From contig CAMWPF010000013.1 of the NCBI GenBank assembly GCA_947176045.1, positions 1-15,162 of the forward strand: a DNA stretch of 15,162 bases. The letters are read 5' to 3'. Below, piece after piece: positions 1 through 7,713 of this stretch. The first letter of the stretch is position 1. The number at the start of each line of letters is the position of its first letter. Below the pieces are notes generated by a model. That model worked only from the letters and a program-made list of their open reading frames with translations. It was not told the origin of the DNA and did not search any database. The translations under genes and the position numbers were made by a program. Source of the stretch: an uncultured Treponema sp. (GTDB lineage: Bacteria; Spirochaetota; Spirochaetia; Treponematales; Treponemataceae).

Positions 1-2
1 CC

Positions 3-266
3 GCCTGGGGGGGCGTCCTGGTGGGGGGGGGGACGTCACTGCGGGCGGGTGGCGCGCGGGGGTTTGGGCGCATGCCGGCGGGGCGGGAGGCGCGGCTTCT
101 GCGGAGCGCGGACGGAACGCCTGTTTTGGGAAATGCGCCTACGCCGGATGCGGACGGCGCGGAGCGGCCGCCGGTTCCGGCGGCTGGAGCGTCAGCGGAA
201 CCGGGAGCAGCCGGAAGCACTGCGGCTTCCGTTCCGTCCAAAAAAGAAAATGGAGGAGAAGCATGA
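3..266 (+). CDS. 3' end of an upstream CDS (possible trpE tail), partial
   Basis: The frame is open from the window edge to a TGA at 264-266 that overlaps the ATG of trpGD (ATGA), the usual sign of translational coupling. The last ~50 residues are rich in Ala, Gly, Pro and Ser and end in SKKENGGEA, so they look like a disordered tail. Codon choice (GGA, GCG, CCG, TCC) resembles the trp genes. trpE would be expected at this place in the operon, but I see none of the conserved TrpE C-terminal motifs, so identity is inferred from position only. The other two forward frames are also open here, as expected at this GC content, so even the coding status is uncertain. A run of ten G (23-32) lies inside the frame. 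Confidence 0.4.
   Translation, partial: AWGGVLVGGGTSLRAGGARGFGRMPAGREARLLRSADGTPVLGNAPTPDADGAERPPVPAAGASAEPGAAGSTAASVPSKKENGGEA
23..32 (+). repeat. Homopolymeric G10 tract
   Basis: Ten consecutive G residues, preceded by a G7 run at 7-13. The tract lies inside the open frame that is coupled to trpGD. Long G runs are prone to slippage and to sequencing error. Confidence 0.9.
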
Positions 267-1861
267 TTTTATTGATTGACAATTACGATTCATTCACATA
301 CAACATCTATCAGTCGCTTGCGAAGTTGACGGCGGAGGAAATCAAGGTCGTCCGAAGCCGGGAGACGACGGTCGACGCGCTTGCCGCGCTGAATCCGTCG
401 CGGCTGATTGTGTCGCCGGGGCCGGGACGCCCGGAAGACGCCGGCATTTCTGTGGACGCGGTCCGGCATTTTGCGGGGCAGATTCCGATTCTGGGAATCT
501 GCCTTGGGCATCAGGCGATCGGCTGCGCGTTCGGCGCGGACATCGTTCAGGCGAAATGCATCAAGCACGGCGTCGCGGAGGAAATCGCGCTGGACGGCAA
601 GGGAATGTTCCGGCTTGTCGGGCGGCGGGCGACGTTCACGCGCTACCACAGCCTTGTCGTCGATGGGCGCACGCTTCCTGCTGATTTTGAGGTTTCGGCG
701 CGGGCGGATGACGGCGACATCATGGGCATCCGGCACACGTCGCTTCCGATTGAGGGCGTCCAGTTTCATCCTGAATCAATGGCGTCCGACAAGTGCAGGG
801 AATTTTTCACGGCGTTCCTGAACTACCGCCGGGAGCCGTTTCCGTGTTCGGATGTCCTGAACGCGCTGTGCGCCGGGAAGGATCTTGACCGCCGGACGGC
901 TGAGCTGTTCATGGAGGATTTGACGGACGGCTGCATGGATGAGCGGCAGACTGCCGCGATTCTGACGGCGCTTGCCGCGAAGAAGCCGGTGGAGGCGGAA
1001 ATCGCTGGGTGCGCGTCGGTGCTTTGCCGGAAGAAGACGCCGTTTCCGCTGGAATCTGCGGAGCTGACGGACATCGTGGGAACTGGCGGAGACAGCAAGG
1101 GCAGCTTCAACATCAGCTCGCTTTCTGCGGTTGCGGCGGCGGCATGCGGACTTCCGGTTGCGAAGCATGGAAACCGCGCGGTTTCCAGCAAGAGCGGCGC
1201 GGCGGATTTTTACGAGGCGCTCGGCATCAAGATTGACAATCCGCCGTCCAAAACTGCGGACGTCATCCGCTGCACGAATTTCGGATTTTTGTTCGCGACG
1301 GTCTACCACGGGGCGATGCGTTTCGCCGCGCCTGTCCGCAGGGCGCTCGGCATCAAGACGATTATGAACCTGCTCGGCCCGCTTTCCAATCCTGCCGGCG
1401 CAAAATATCAGATGCTGGGCGTATACGACAAGTCGCTGCTTGCGCCGGTCGCGCGCGCGTCGAAGATGCTCGGCTCCAAGCGGGTCATGGTCGTCGCCAG
1501 CGACGACGGATTCGACGAAATTTCACCGTGTGTGCCGACGTCCGTCTTTGAAGTCGATGAGGCGGGAACGGAGCGCGAATACACGATTGATCCGGCAGAT
1601 TTCGGGCTGGACGGCTGCCGGGGCGAGGAGCTTTCCGGCGGAACGGCGCAGGAAAACGCGGCTATGGCGGTGGATATTTTGAACGGCGGCGGAAACCGCA
1701 CCATCAAGGCGGCGGTCGCCCTCAATGGCGGTGCGGCGCTGTACATCGGCGGAAAGGCGGCGTCCATTCTGGAAGGATTCCGAAAAATCAACGATGCCAT
1801 TGATTCTGGAGCCGTCCGTGCGGAATTGGAGGCGGTTCGAGAGGCGTCAAATGTGCAGTGA
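263..1861 (+). CDS. trpGD: Fused anthranilate synthase amidotransferase / anthranilate phosphoribosyltransferase (TrpGD)
   Basis: Bifunctional tryptophan enzyme, 532 aa. Residues 1-190 are a class I glutamine amidotransferase that supplies ammonia to TrpE: SPGPG at 51-55, nucleophile Cys80 in GICLGHQ, and His169/Glu171 in FHPES. Residues ~195-532 are anthranilate phosphoribosyltransferase, which joins anthranilate to PRPP: GTGGD at 273-277, KHGNRAVSSKSG from 301 and NLLGPLSNP at 369-377. No stop or insertion separates the domains, so this is a true fusion. The start is set by the SD GGAGGAG at 252-258 and the ATGA overlap with the preceding frame; that SD is among the best in the window. The gene overlaps trpCF by 11 bp. 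The domain order is as in E. coli TrpGD. Confidence 0.95.
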   Translation: MILLIDNYDSFTYNIYQSLAKLTAEEIKVVRSRETTVDALAALNPSRLIVSPGPGRPEDAGISVDAVRHFAGQIPILGICLGHQAIGCAFGADIVQAKCIKHGVAEEIALDGKGMFRLVGRRATFTRYHSLVVDGRTLPADFEVSARADDGDIMGIRHTSLPIEGVQFHPESMASDKCREFFTAFLNYRREPFPCSDVLNALCAGKDLDRRTAELFMEDLTDGCMDERQTAAILTALAAKKPVEAEIAGCASVLCRKKTPFPLESAELTDIVGTGGDSKGSFNISSLSAVAAAACGLPVAKHGNRAVSSKSGAADFYEALGIKIDNPPSKTADVIRCTNFGFLFATVYHGAMRFAAPVRRALGIKTIMNLLGPLSNPAGAKYQMLGVYDKSLLAPVARASKMLGSKRVMVVASDDGFDEISPCVPTSVFEVDEAGTEREYTIDPADFGLDGCRGEELSGGTAQENAAMAVDILNGGGNRTIKAAVALNGGAALYIGGKAASILEGFRKINDAIDSGAVRAELEAVREASNVQ

Positions 1862-3485
1862 GGCTGGATGCGGCGCGGCTGCTGCCGGCGCACGGCGGGA
1901 TATTCTCGCTGAAATCACGGAACGCCGGCGAGCTGACATTGCAGAGCGCGGCTGTTCGTTCGGGCGGGCTGTGCCTGCCGTCCGGACGCGTCCGGTCGTT
2001 CCGTTCCTGCCGGAAGCCGGCACGATTTTGGAAATCAAGCGCGCGTCGCCGTCGAAGGGGCTGATTGCGCCGGAGCTTGACGCGGCTGAAACGGCGCGCG
2101 CGTATATTTCTGCCGGAACTGCCGCGATTTCCGTTCTGACGGAGGAGCGGTATTTCCGAGGCTCGCTCGATGATTTGGTTTCTGCCGCCGATGCCGCCGG
2201 AAACCGGGCGGCGATCCTCCGCAAGGACTTCCTGCTGGAGCCGGAGGAAGTGGAGGTTGCGTTCCGCTGCGGCGCGGACGCGGTTCTGCTCATCGGGCGG
2301 ATTCTGCCGGCGGAAAAGCTTCTGGAACTGGCAGAGGCCGCGTTTTCCTTCGGAATGTCCGTCCTGTTTGAAGTCCGTGAAGACAGCGATGTTGAGAAGG
2401 CGTTCCGGCTGCTGGAATGCGCGCGCGAAAACGGCGCTGGCCAGCAGGTCGTGCTCGGCATCAACGCGCGGGATTTGGCGACGTTCGCAATCGACCTGCT
2501 TGTTCCGCTCCGGCTGAAGCGCAAAATCCAGCGGCTGTATGAGCAGCGCGGCCGCGCGCTTGCCGCGCCGCGGATTGTTTCGGAATCCGGCGTCTCAACC
2601 CCGGAGGCTGCGGAATTTGTGGGGCGGCTTGGATTTTACGGCGTCCTCATCGGGGAGGCTGCGGCGCGGAATCCGGGCAATGCGGCGCGGCTGGTGGAGG
2701 CGTTTGTGTCGGCGTCGCAGAACGCCGGGCGGCGTCTGGATTCTTCTTCGGACTTCCGGCCGTACGCGTTCTGGGAAAAATGGGCGCGGCTTCTGGAAGA
2801 AAAGCCGTCGCGCCCGCTGGTAAAAGTGTGCGGGCTTGCTTCTGTTCCCGATGCGGAATTTGCGGCGGCATCCGGTGCGGACGTGTTGGGATTCATTTTT
2901 TCCAGTAGAAGTCCGCGCTCCGTGTGCGCGCTGTGCGGGGATGGCGCGGCGTTGCTCCGGCGCGTCAGGGAGGCGCTTTCTGCGCTTGCGTCGTCTGGGA
3001 AAATCGCACGGCGGCCGCTGTGCGTGGGCGTTGTTACCGACGTGCATTCCCTGGAATATGCGTTGGCGCAGGAGCTTTTGGCGGAGGGCGCGCTGGACGG
3101 AATGCAGTTCCACGACTGTTCCAGCAGTGCGGACGGCGCGGCGGGATTTCCGGCAGTTCCGCTCGGTTGCGGCGCGGATATTGAGCGCTTGAAGGCGCTG
3201 TATGCGGCGGGATTTCCGCGCGCCTTGATTGACACGCGGACGGAATGTGCGTCCGGCGGAACGGGAATTCCAGCCGATGCGCGGCTTGTTTCTGAGGCGG
3301 CGAAGCTTGCCCCGCTGTGGCTTGCGGGCGGCGTCAATCCGCAGAACGCCGCGGAATTTGTCCGAAGGTACCGTCCGGAGCTGATTGACGTTGCGAGCGG
3401 CGTTGAAGAACGTCCGGGCGTGAAGGACTATAAGAAAATTACAGCGCTTTTTTCCGCCCTGCCAGCGGAACGGTGCGAAAGATAG
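1851..3485 (+). CDS. trpCF: Fused indole-3-glycerol phosphate synthase / phosphoribosylanthranilate isomerase (TrpCF)
   Basis: Bifunctional enzyme of 544 aa. Residues ~15-290 are indole-glycerol-phosphate synthase (TrpC): EIKRASPSKG with Lys63, LRKDF with Lys125, LFEV with Glu174, GINARD with Asn205 and SESG at 244-247. Residues ~322-540 are phosphoribosylanthranilate isomerase (TrpF): VKVCGL with catalytic Cys327, LIDT with catalytic Asp461, LAGGVNP and DVASGVE. The two reactions are consecutive (PRA to CdRP to indole-glycerol phosphate), and the C-F order matches E. coli TrpCF. The frame is open further upstream, but ATG 1851 is chosen because it overlaps the trpGD stop by 11 bp, has AGAGG 6-7 nt upstream, and precedes the first family-like sequence. 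The N-terminus (SEAGCGAAAAGA) is low in complexity. Confidence 0.95.
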   Translation: MCSEAGCGAAAAGARRDILAEITERRRADIAERGCSFGRAVPAVRTRPVVPFLPEAGTILEIKRASPSKGLIAPELDAAETARAYISAGTAAISVLTEERYFRGSLDDLVSAADAAGNRAAILRKDFLLEPEEVEVAFRCGADAVLLIGRILPAEKLLELAEAAFSFGMSVLFEVREDSDVEKAFRLLECARENGAGQQVVLGINARDLATFAIDLLVPLRLKRKIQRLYEQRGRALAAPRIVSESGVSTPEAAEFVGRLGFYGVLIGEAAARNPGNAARLVEAFVSASQNAGRRLDSSSDFRPYAFWEKWARLLEEKPSRPLVKVCGLASVPDAEFAAASGADVLGFIFSSRSPRSVCALCGDGAALLRRVREALSALASSGKIARRPLCVGVVTDVHSLEYALAQELLAEGALDGMQFHDCSSSADGAAGFPAVPLGCGADIERLKALYAAGFPRALIDTRTECASGGTGIPADARLVSEAAKLAPLWLAGGVNPQNAAEFVRRYRPELIDVASGVEERPGVKDYKKITALFSALPAERCER

Positions 3486-3498
3486 GAGAAAACCGAAT

Positions 3499-4767
3499 TT
3501 GAACAAAGCAAGCGACACCGGATTTTTCGGACGGTGCGGGGGAAAGTATGTCGGAGAAATCCTCCGGCAGCCGATTGACCAGCTGGAACAGGCGTTCCGG
3601 ACGCTGATTCGCGACGCGGACTTTCTTGCGGAGCTTGACGCGGTCAGGAGCGATTTTATCGGACGGCCGACGCCGCTTCTGTACGCGGAGCGCACGTCGG
3701 ACGCGCTTGGCGGCGCGCGGATTTTCATCAAAATGGAAGGACTTGCGCATACCGGCGCGCACAAAATCAACAACGCTGTCGGACAGGCGCTGATTGCCCG
3801 GCGCATGGGGAAGAAGCGGATCATTGCGGAGACCGGCGCCGGACAGCACGGACTGGCGACTGCCGCCGCGTGCGCGAAGCTTGGCTTGGAATGCCGGATC
3901 TATATGGGCGAAGTGGACGTGCGCAGGCAGCAGCCGAACGTCGCGGCGATGGAGATGTACGGCGCGACAGTTGTTCCTGTTGCGGCAGGCTCGCGGATTT
4001 TGAAGGACGCCATCAACGAGGCGATGCGCGACTGGGCGGCGAATTTTGAGACGACGCACTACCTCATCGGCTCCGCCCTTGGTCCTGCGCCGTTTCCAGA
4101 CATGGTTCGCACCTTCCAGTCCGTCATCGGGCGGGAGACGGAGCGGCAGATGGCGGAGCGCGGAAAATCAATCGACGCGCTTGTCGCCTGCGTCGGCGGC
4201 GGCTCCAACGCCATTGGATTTTTTGAGCCGTTCATTGAGCGGGAGAAGCCGGATTTGTATGCGGCGGAAGCTGGCGGAACCGGGCCGGGGCGTGGAAACA
4301 ACGCCGCGCGGATGGGCGGAGATGCGGTTGACGGCATCGTGCAGGGCTACAAGAGCCGCTTCCTGCTTGACGATGACGGACAGGTTTCCACAACGCGCTC
4401 CATTTCCGCGGGATTGGATTATGCGGGAATCGGGCCGCAGCTTGCGGACCTCGGTTCTTCCGGCAGGGTGCAGTTCAGCGCCATCCGGGACGACGAGGCG
4501 CTGCGGGCAGTCCAGACATTCGCACGCAACGAGGGCGTCATGTTCGCGCTCGAAAGCGCCCATGCAGGCGCGCTCGCGTTGAAGCTTGCGCCGGCTATGG
4601 GCGCGGACAAGAACATCGTCGTGAATATGTCGGGGCGCGGCGACAAGGACATTTTCATCACCAGTCCGATTTTCCGTCCTGCTGAATGGCGGGAATTCCT
4701 GACGGCGGAGCTGGAGCGGCTTGCGTCCGGAAAGGACATTCACGACGCGAAGTCGATGGGAGCGTGA
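3499..4767 (+). CDS. trpB: Tryptophan synthase beta chain (TrpB)
   Basis: PLP enzyme that joins indole and serine to make tryptophan, acting as an alpha2-beta2 complex with TrpA. It has 422 aa, normal for TrpB1. Visible are the PLP lysine Lys89 in HTGAHKINN, Glu111 in AETGAGQHG, the PLP-phosphate loop GGGSNA at 233-238, SISAGLDYAGIGP from 301 and ALESAHA near 350. The start is a TTG at 3499, 13 nt after the trpCF stop, with the SD AGGAGA at 3484-3489. The next residues (GFFGRCGGKYVGE) already match the family N-terminus, so no later start is plausible. Several normally fixed residues differ: GPAP for GPHP, and EGLAHTG for EDLNHTG. Confidence 0.95.
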   Translation: MNKASDTGFFGRCGGKYVGEILRQPIDQLEQAFRTLIRDADFLAELDAVRSDFIGRPTPLLYAERTSDALGGARIFIKMEGLAHTGAHKINNAVGQALIARRMGKKRIIAETGAGQHGLATAAACAKLGLECRIYMGEVDVRRQQPNVAAMEMYGATVVPVAAGSRILKDAINEAMRDWAANFETTHYLIGSALGPAPFPDMVRTFQSVIGRETERQMAERGKSIDALVACVGGGSNAIGFFEPFIEREKPDLYAAEAGGTGPGRGNNAARMGGDAVDGIVQGYKSRFLLDDDGQVSTTRSISAGLDYAGIGPQLADLGSSGRVQFSAIRDDEALRAVQTFARNEGVMFALESAHAGALALKLAPAMGADKNIVVNMSGRGDKDIFITSPIFRPAEWREFLTAELERLASGKDIHDAKSMGA

Positions 4768-4807
4768 TTCCCGACGAATCAAAAATCAATCCGAGGCGGA
4801 ACAAACT

Positions 4808-5608
4808 ATGAAAGACGACAAGCAGAAAGACAAGCGCATACTGATGGCGCACCAAGTGGCGGGATATCCTGATGACGGAACGTGCCTTGCGGCGGGCGAG
4901 GCGCTGATTGCGGGCGGCGCGGACATTCTGGAAGTGCAGCTGGCGTTCAGCGATCCGAGCGCGGACGGTGCGGCGATTCAAACCGCCTGCTCGGCCGTCC
5001 TCGCGGCAGGGTACACCGTGCGGCGGGGCATGGACTATGTCCGCGAAATCAGGCGCCGCCATCCAGAAACGCCGGTGTACATTATGACGTACGCCTCCCT
5101 CGCATACCGCCCGGGAATCGGCAGCTTCGTGCAGATGGCGGCGGACGCCGGAGCCGCGGGGCTTATCATTCCCGACCTGCCGTTCGACCATGATGAAGGG
5201 CTGGGCGCGGCGTGCAGGGAGCGCGGCATCCGCCATGTTCCTGTCGCGGCGCCGTCCATGACCGCCGGACGGCTGGAAGCGATGGCGCACGGCGGCTACG
5301 AATGCATCTATACAGCGCTGCGCGCCGGAATCACCGGAAGCAAGACTGTCATCACGCCGGAAATGCTTGGCTTCATCGGCAAGGCGTCTTCCGGTGGCGC
5401 GAAGATTTTCGGCGGATTCGGCATCACGGACGCGCGGCAGGCGGAACAGCTTGCGCCGCACGTCCACGCAGTCGTCGCCGGCTCCGTCTTCGTCAACCTC
5501 ATCACAAAAAACTACGACGCGCGGAACGCCGGCGCCTCCTGTGAAAAAATCGCGGCGGCGCTGCGGGCGAAGGCCGCCGAGCTTGCGGGGCTGTCTGGCG
5601 CGGAGTGA
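4808..5608 (+). CDS. trpA: Tryptophan synthase alpha chain (TrpA)
   Basis: TIM-barrel enzyme that cleaves indole-3-glycerol phosphate to indole and glyceraldehyde 3-phosphate, passing indole to TrpB. It has 266 aa, the normal length. The catalytic pair is present: Glu42 in LEVQ and Asp53 in SADG. IIPDLPFD (120-127), the phosphate loop AGITG and GGFGITDA also match. The pattern LEVQ-FSDP-ADG in place of LELG-PFSDPLADGP marks a divergent TrpA branch. ATG 4808 is chosen because GAGGCGGA lies ~8 nt upstream and MKDDK leads into the barrel; the longer frame would overlap trpB. It is 40 bp after trpB and is the last gene of the operon. No intrinsic terminator follows. Confidence 0.93.
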   Translation: MKDDKQKDKRILMAHQVAGYPDDGTCLAAGEALIAGGADILEVQLAFSDPSADGAAIQTACSAVLAAGYTVRRGMDYVREIRRRHPETPVYIMTYASLAYRPGIGSFVQMAADAGAAGLIIPDLPFDHDEGLGAACRERGIRHVPVAAPSMTAGRLEAMAHGGYECIYTALRAGITGSKTVITPEMLGFIGKASSGGAKIFGGFGITDARQAEQLAPHVHAVVAGSVFVNLITKNYDARNAGASCEKIAAALRAKAAELAGLSGAE

Positions 5609-6016
5609 TGTTCGGCTGGAGCTGCATACGGACGGAACGGTTCGGCTGTGTTCCGGCGCGTTCCGGGCTTCCCTCCGGTCGGTGCGCGCGGAGGAACGCG
5701 GACGGCGGCGGATGCGCCTCCACGCGGCGGAAAATGTCCGCGGCTTTTTGACTGCGAGCCGCGCGCACGCGCGCCTGCGGCGCGCCCCGGATTACATGTT
5801 TTCTGCGGCGGTGCTGAGGCTGGGGGAACCCGCTGCGCCCGACGTGGAGCCGTGCCGGAGGCAGGACCGGCGGCAGTCAGCGCGCATTCCGCGGATTGCG
5901 CGTCCTGTGCTGGATGCGCTTGGACGGCGGCGGACGTTTTTCCGCCGGAACCGAGCGCAAGCGGGCGGCGGAAGGGAGGATTGCGGGTGGTTCTGCGCCC
6001 GAACTGCTGTGCGGAA
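5609..6016. other. 408-bp gene-free gap after the trp operon
   Basis: The gap lies between the convergent ends of trpA (+) and the HAD phosphatase (-). Long open frames cross it, but they are Arg/Ala-rich, run into neighbouring genes in the wrong frame, and have no SD or family match. It contains repeat copy A (5661-5775) and a hairpin with arms CGGCGG/CCGCCG at 5928-5947 whose T run is in the loop. I see no terminator. Confidence 0.6.
5661..5775 (+). repeat. Dispersed GC-rich repeat, copy A
   Basis: This matches the reverse complement of 15032-15155. The core 5668-5711 is identical at 41 of 44 positions to 15139-15096 read on the - strand. A CTCCACGCGGCG block follows in both, and 5754-5774 matches 15052-15032 at 19 of 21. 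Relative to copy B it lacks nine bases near 5670 and one base after the core, so no reading frame is kept between the copies. This points to a non-coding repeat. Confidence 0.75.
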
Positions 6017-6850
6017 TCAGAATACGAACGATTCGAGGAAGTCCGCGATTCCGTTGTCGTTGTTGCTTTTCCGGGTGACGAATGCGGCGGCTTCCTTGAT
6101 GGAATCGTCGCCGTTGCACATGGCGACGCCGTATCCGGCGCGGCGGAGCATCGACTCGTCGTTCATGCCGTCGCCGAACGCCATGGTTTTTTCGCGCGGA
6201 ATGCCGAGGCGTTCGGCAAGCCAGAGCAGCGCGGCGCCTTTTCCGCTGTCAGCCGGAACGATTTCCAGAAAATACGGCTTGCTTGTGAAGATGTCGGCGG
6301 CTCCGGCGAGCGTTTTGATGAGGTGCGGGCGGAATTCGGCGATTTTTTCTGGCGCCGCGGGAATGACCATTTTTGAATGTCCCGGCGCGAGGAATTCGGC
6401 GAAGTTGTCCTGAATTTTCAGATTCAGCCTGCTTATGTTGGCGTCCTTCTGCGTCCATTCGTTGTCCCGGGAAGCGTAGATAGTGGACGGATCGTACACC
6501 TGCGCCGGAAGTCCGTACTTTCCGGCTTCGGCAAACGCGGCGGCGAGGACGCTTCCGCTGACTTTTTTGGAAAGGATCGGCAGCCGCGTGTGCAGGTCGA
6601 AGACAATTGAGCCGTTGAGCGCGATGAGGTAGCGCCCCTGCTGCATTCCGGCGATGTTGAGCCTGCGCACATACGGCAGGATTGCGTTTTCCGCGCGCCC
6701 GGAGCAGAGGACGATGAAGATTCCGCGCGCGGCGGCTTTTTGCAGCGCGGCGGCTGTTTCCGGCAGGATTTCCAGACTGCTGTTCAGGAGCGTGTCGTCC
6801 AAATCAAAGGCGATCAGCTGTACGTCGAGTTTTTGGGAAGGAAGTTTCAT
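6017..6850 (-). CDS. Cof-type HAD-IIB family phosphatase
   Basis: Haloacid-dehalogenase superfamily phosphatase, 277 aa, probably cytoplasmic and acting on a sugar phosphate or other small phosphoester. Motif I is FDLDDTLLN with the nucleophile Asp16 and the acid Asp18. Motif II is Ser50 in LCSGR, motif III Lys204 in SGKGAAL, and motif IV GDGMND at 226-231. The long insert between motifs II and III is the C2 cap typical of Cof/YidA proteins. ATG 6850 is chosen; a frame-matched TTG at 6859 falls inside the -10 box. There is no SD, and the promoter places the transcript start at or within ~2 nt of the ATG. It is divergent from the SGNH hydrolase. The substrate cannot be told from sequence. Confidence 0.9.
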   Translation of the reverse strand: MKLPSQKLDVQLIAFDLDDTLLNSSLEILPETAAALQKAAARGIFIVLCSGRAENAILPYVRRLNIAGMQQGRYLIALNGSIVFDLHTRLPILSKKVSGSVLAAAFAEAGKYGLPAQVYDPSTIYASRDNEWTQKDANISRLNLKIQDNFAEFLAPGHSKMVIPAAPEKIAEFRPHLIKTLAGAADIFTSKPYFLEIVPADSGKGAALLWLAERLGIPREKTMAFGDGMNDESMLRRAGYGVAMCNGDDSIKEAAAFVTRKSNNDNGIADFLESFVF

Positions 6851-6858
6851 CACGTACA

Positions 6859-6887
6859 AGTATACCGCGCTGAATCGGGGAGGTCAA
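6859..6887 (-). promoter_or_regulatory. Sigma70-type promoter of the HAD phosphatase gene
   Basis: On the - strand, TTGACC (6887-6882) is followed by exactly 17 nt and then TATACT (6864-6859), each differing from consensus at one position. The -10 ends 8 nt before the ATG, so the predicted transcript has practically no leader. Confidence 0.75.
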
Positions 6888-6965
6888 ACTGGCGGAGCCG
6901 GCGTGCGGATGCGGCATTTTTCAAGAAATTGCCGCCGGAATGCAACTTTTTCCGCGGACGGCGGC

Positions 6966-6971
6966 TCTAAT
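6966..6971 (+). promoter_or_regulatory. Possible -10 box of the SGNH hydrolase gene
   Basis: TCTAAT lies 5 nt before ATG 6977 and 8 nt before ATG 6980. No convincing -35 is seen; CAACTT occurs at 17-nt spacing. There is no SD in this region. Confidence 0.3.
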
Positions 6972-6976
6972 TCAGT

Positions 6977-7687
6977 ATGATGGAAAATACAATCAGCAGA
7001 ATTTCCGTTTGGGGAGATTCCATATTGAAGGGCGCCGTAACCGGTACGGGAAGCGGACATTTATTCGACATCGTCGAGGACAGCAGCCTCGCGATTGCCT
7101 CTAGGAAGCTCGGATTTGAATTGAACAACCAGAGCGTGTTCGGAAGCATCATCACCAAGTCGCAGCGCCGCATGAACCGGGATTTGGAGCGCGGAATCGA
7201 ATGCGATCTGGGCATCATCGAATCTGGCGGCAACGACTGCGACTACGATTGGACGGCCGTCAGCGAAAATCCTGACGCGGTTTCGGAGCCGCGCGTGCCG
7301 CTTTCGGACTTCATGCGGATTTTGGACGAAATGGTGCAGAGTCTGCGCGCGCACAAAATCACGCCGCTGGTGATGACGATGCCGCCGCTTGTGCCGGACC
7401 GCTGGTTCGCGCACATCTGCGCGAACCAGAATGCGGAGAACGTCCAGAAATTCGTCCGCGGCGTTCCCGACAAGCTTTACCGCAACCACGAGCTGTATTC
7501 GCTGCACATCGTCAAATATTGCTACGAAAAAGGCGTGCAGTTCGTCGATATGCGGATGGCGATGCTTGAGGCGCCGGACTACCGCGAGCTGATGTGCCTT
7601 GACGGAATCCATCCGAATGAAAAAGGCTATCAGTATATGGCGGAAGTCTGGGAGCGCGATCTGCCGCGCGTCCGGAAGGAATTCTAG
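6977..7687 (+). CDS. SGNH/GDSL-family hydrolase
   Basis: 236-aa SGNH-fold esterase or lipase-like enzyme without a signal peptide, so probably cytoplasmic. All four blocks are visible: GDS with nucleophile Ser15, Gly56 in SVFGS, GGND at 84-87, and DGIHPN with Asp209 and His212 near the C-terminus. Candidate activities include deacetylation of sugars or hydrolysis of thioesters or phospholipids, but the sequence does not decide. The start could be ATG 6977 or the adjacent ATG 6980. No SD precedes either. It stands alone: divergent from the HAD gene (126-bp gap) and convergent with the ANTAR gene (26 bp between stops). A GCGGC/GCCGC hairpin at 7692-7712 lies between the convergent stops. Confidence 0.88.
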   Translation: MMENTISRISVWGDSILKGAVTGTGSGHLFDIVEDSSLAIASRKLGFELNNQSVFGSIITKSQRRMNRDLERGIECDLGIIESGGNDCDYDWTAVSENPDAVSEPRVPLSDFMRILDEMVQSLRAHKITPLVMTMPPLVPDRWFAHICANQNAENVQKFVRGVPDKLYRNHELYSLHIVKYCYEKGVQFVDMRMAMLEAPDYRELMCLDGIHPNEKGYQYMAEVWERDLPRVRKEF

Positions 7688-7713
7688 GCTGGCGGCGCCT
7701 GCGCATCGCCGCG

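Noticed and set aside
1..262. trp attenuator or leader peptide before trpGD
   Set aside because: No Trp-codon cluster followed by a terminator, and the SD/ATGA arrangement shows trpGD is internal to an operon.
5608..5751. 47-codon ORF starting in a TGATG overlap with the trpA stop
   Set aside because: Its second half is repeat copy A, and copy B breaks the frame by one base after the core. The sequence is Arg/Cys/Gly-rich with no family match, and GGAG is only 2-3 nt from the ATG.
5928..5947. Intrinsic terminator for the trp operon
   Set aside because: The T run is in the loop of the CGGCGG/CCGCCG hairpin and not after it, and it lies 320 bp past trpA.
5367..6413. Long + strand frame through the trpA-HAD gap
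   Set aside because: It starts inside trpA in another frame and runs antisense into the HAD gene; composition is Arg/Ala-rich as expected from a GC-rich shadow.
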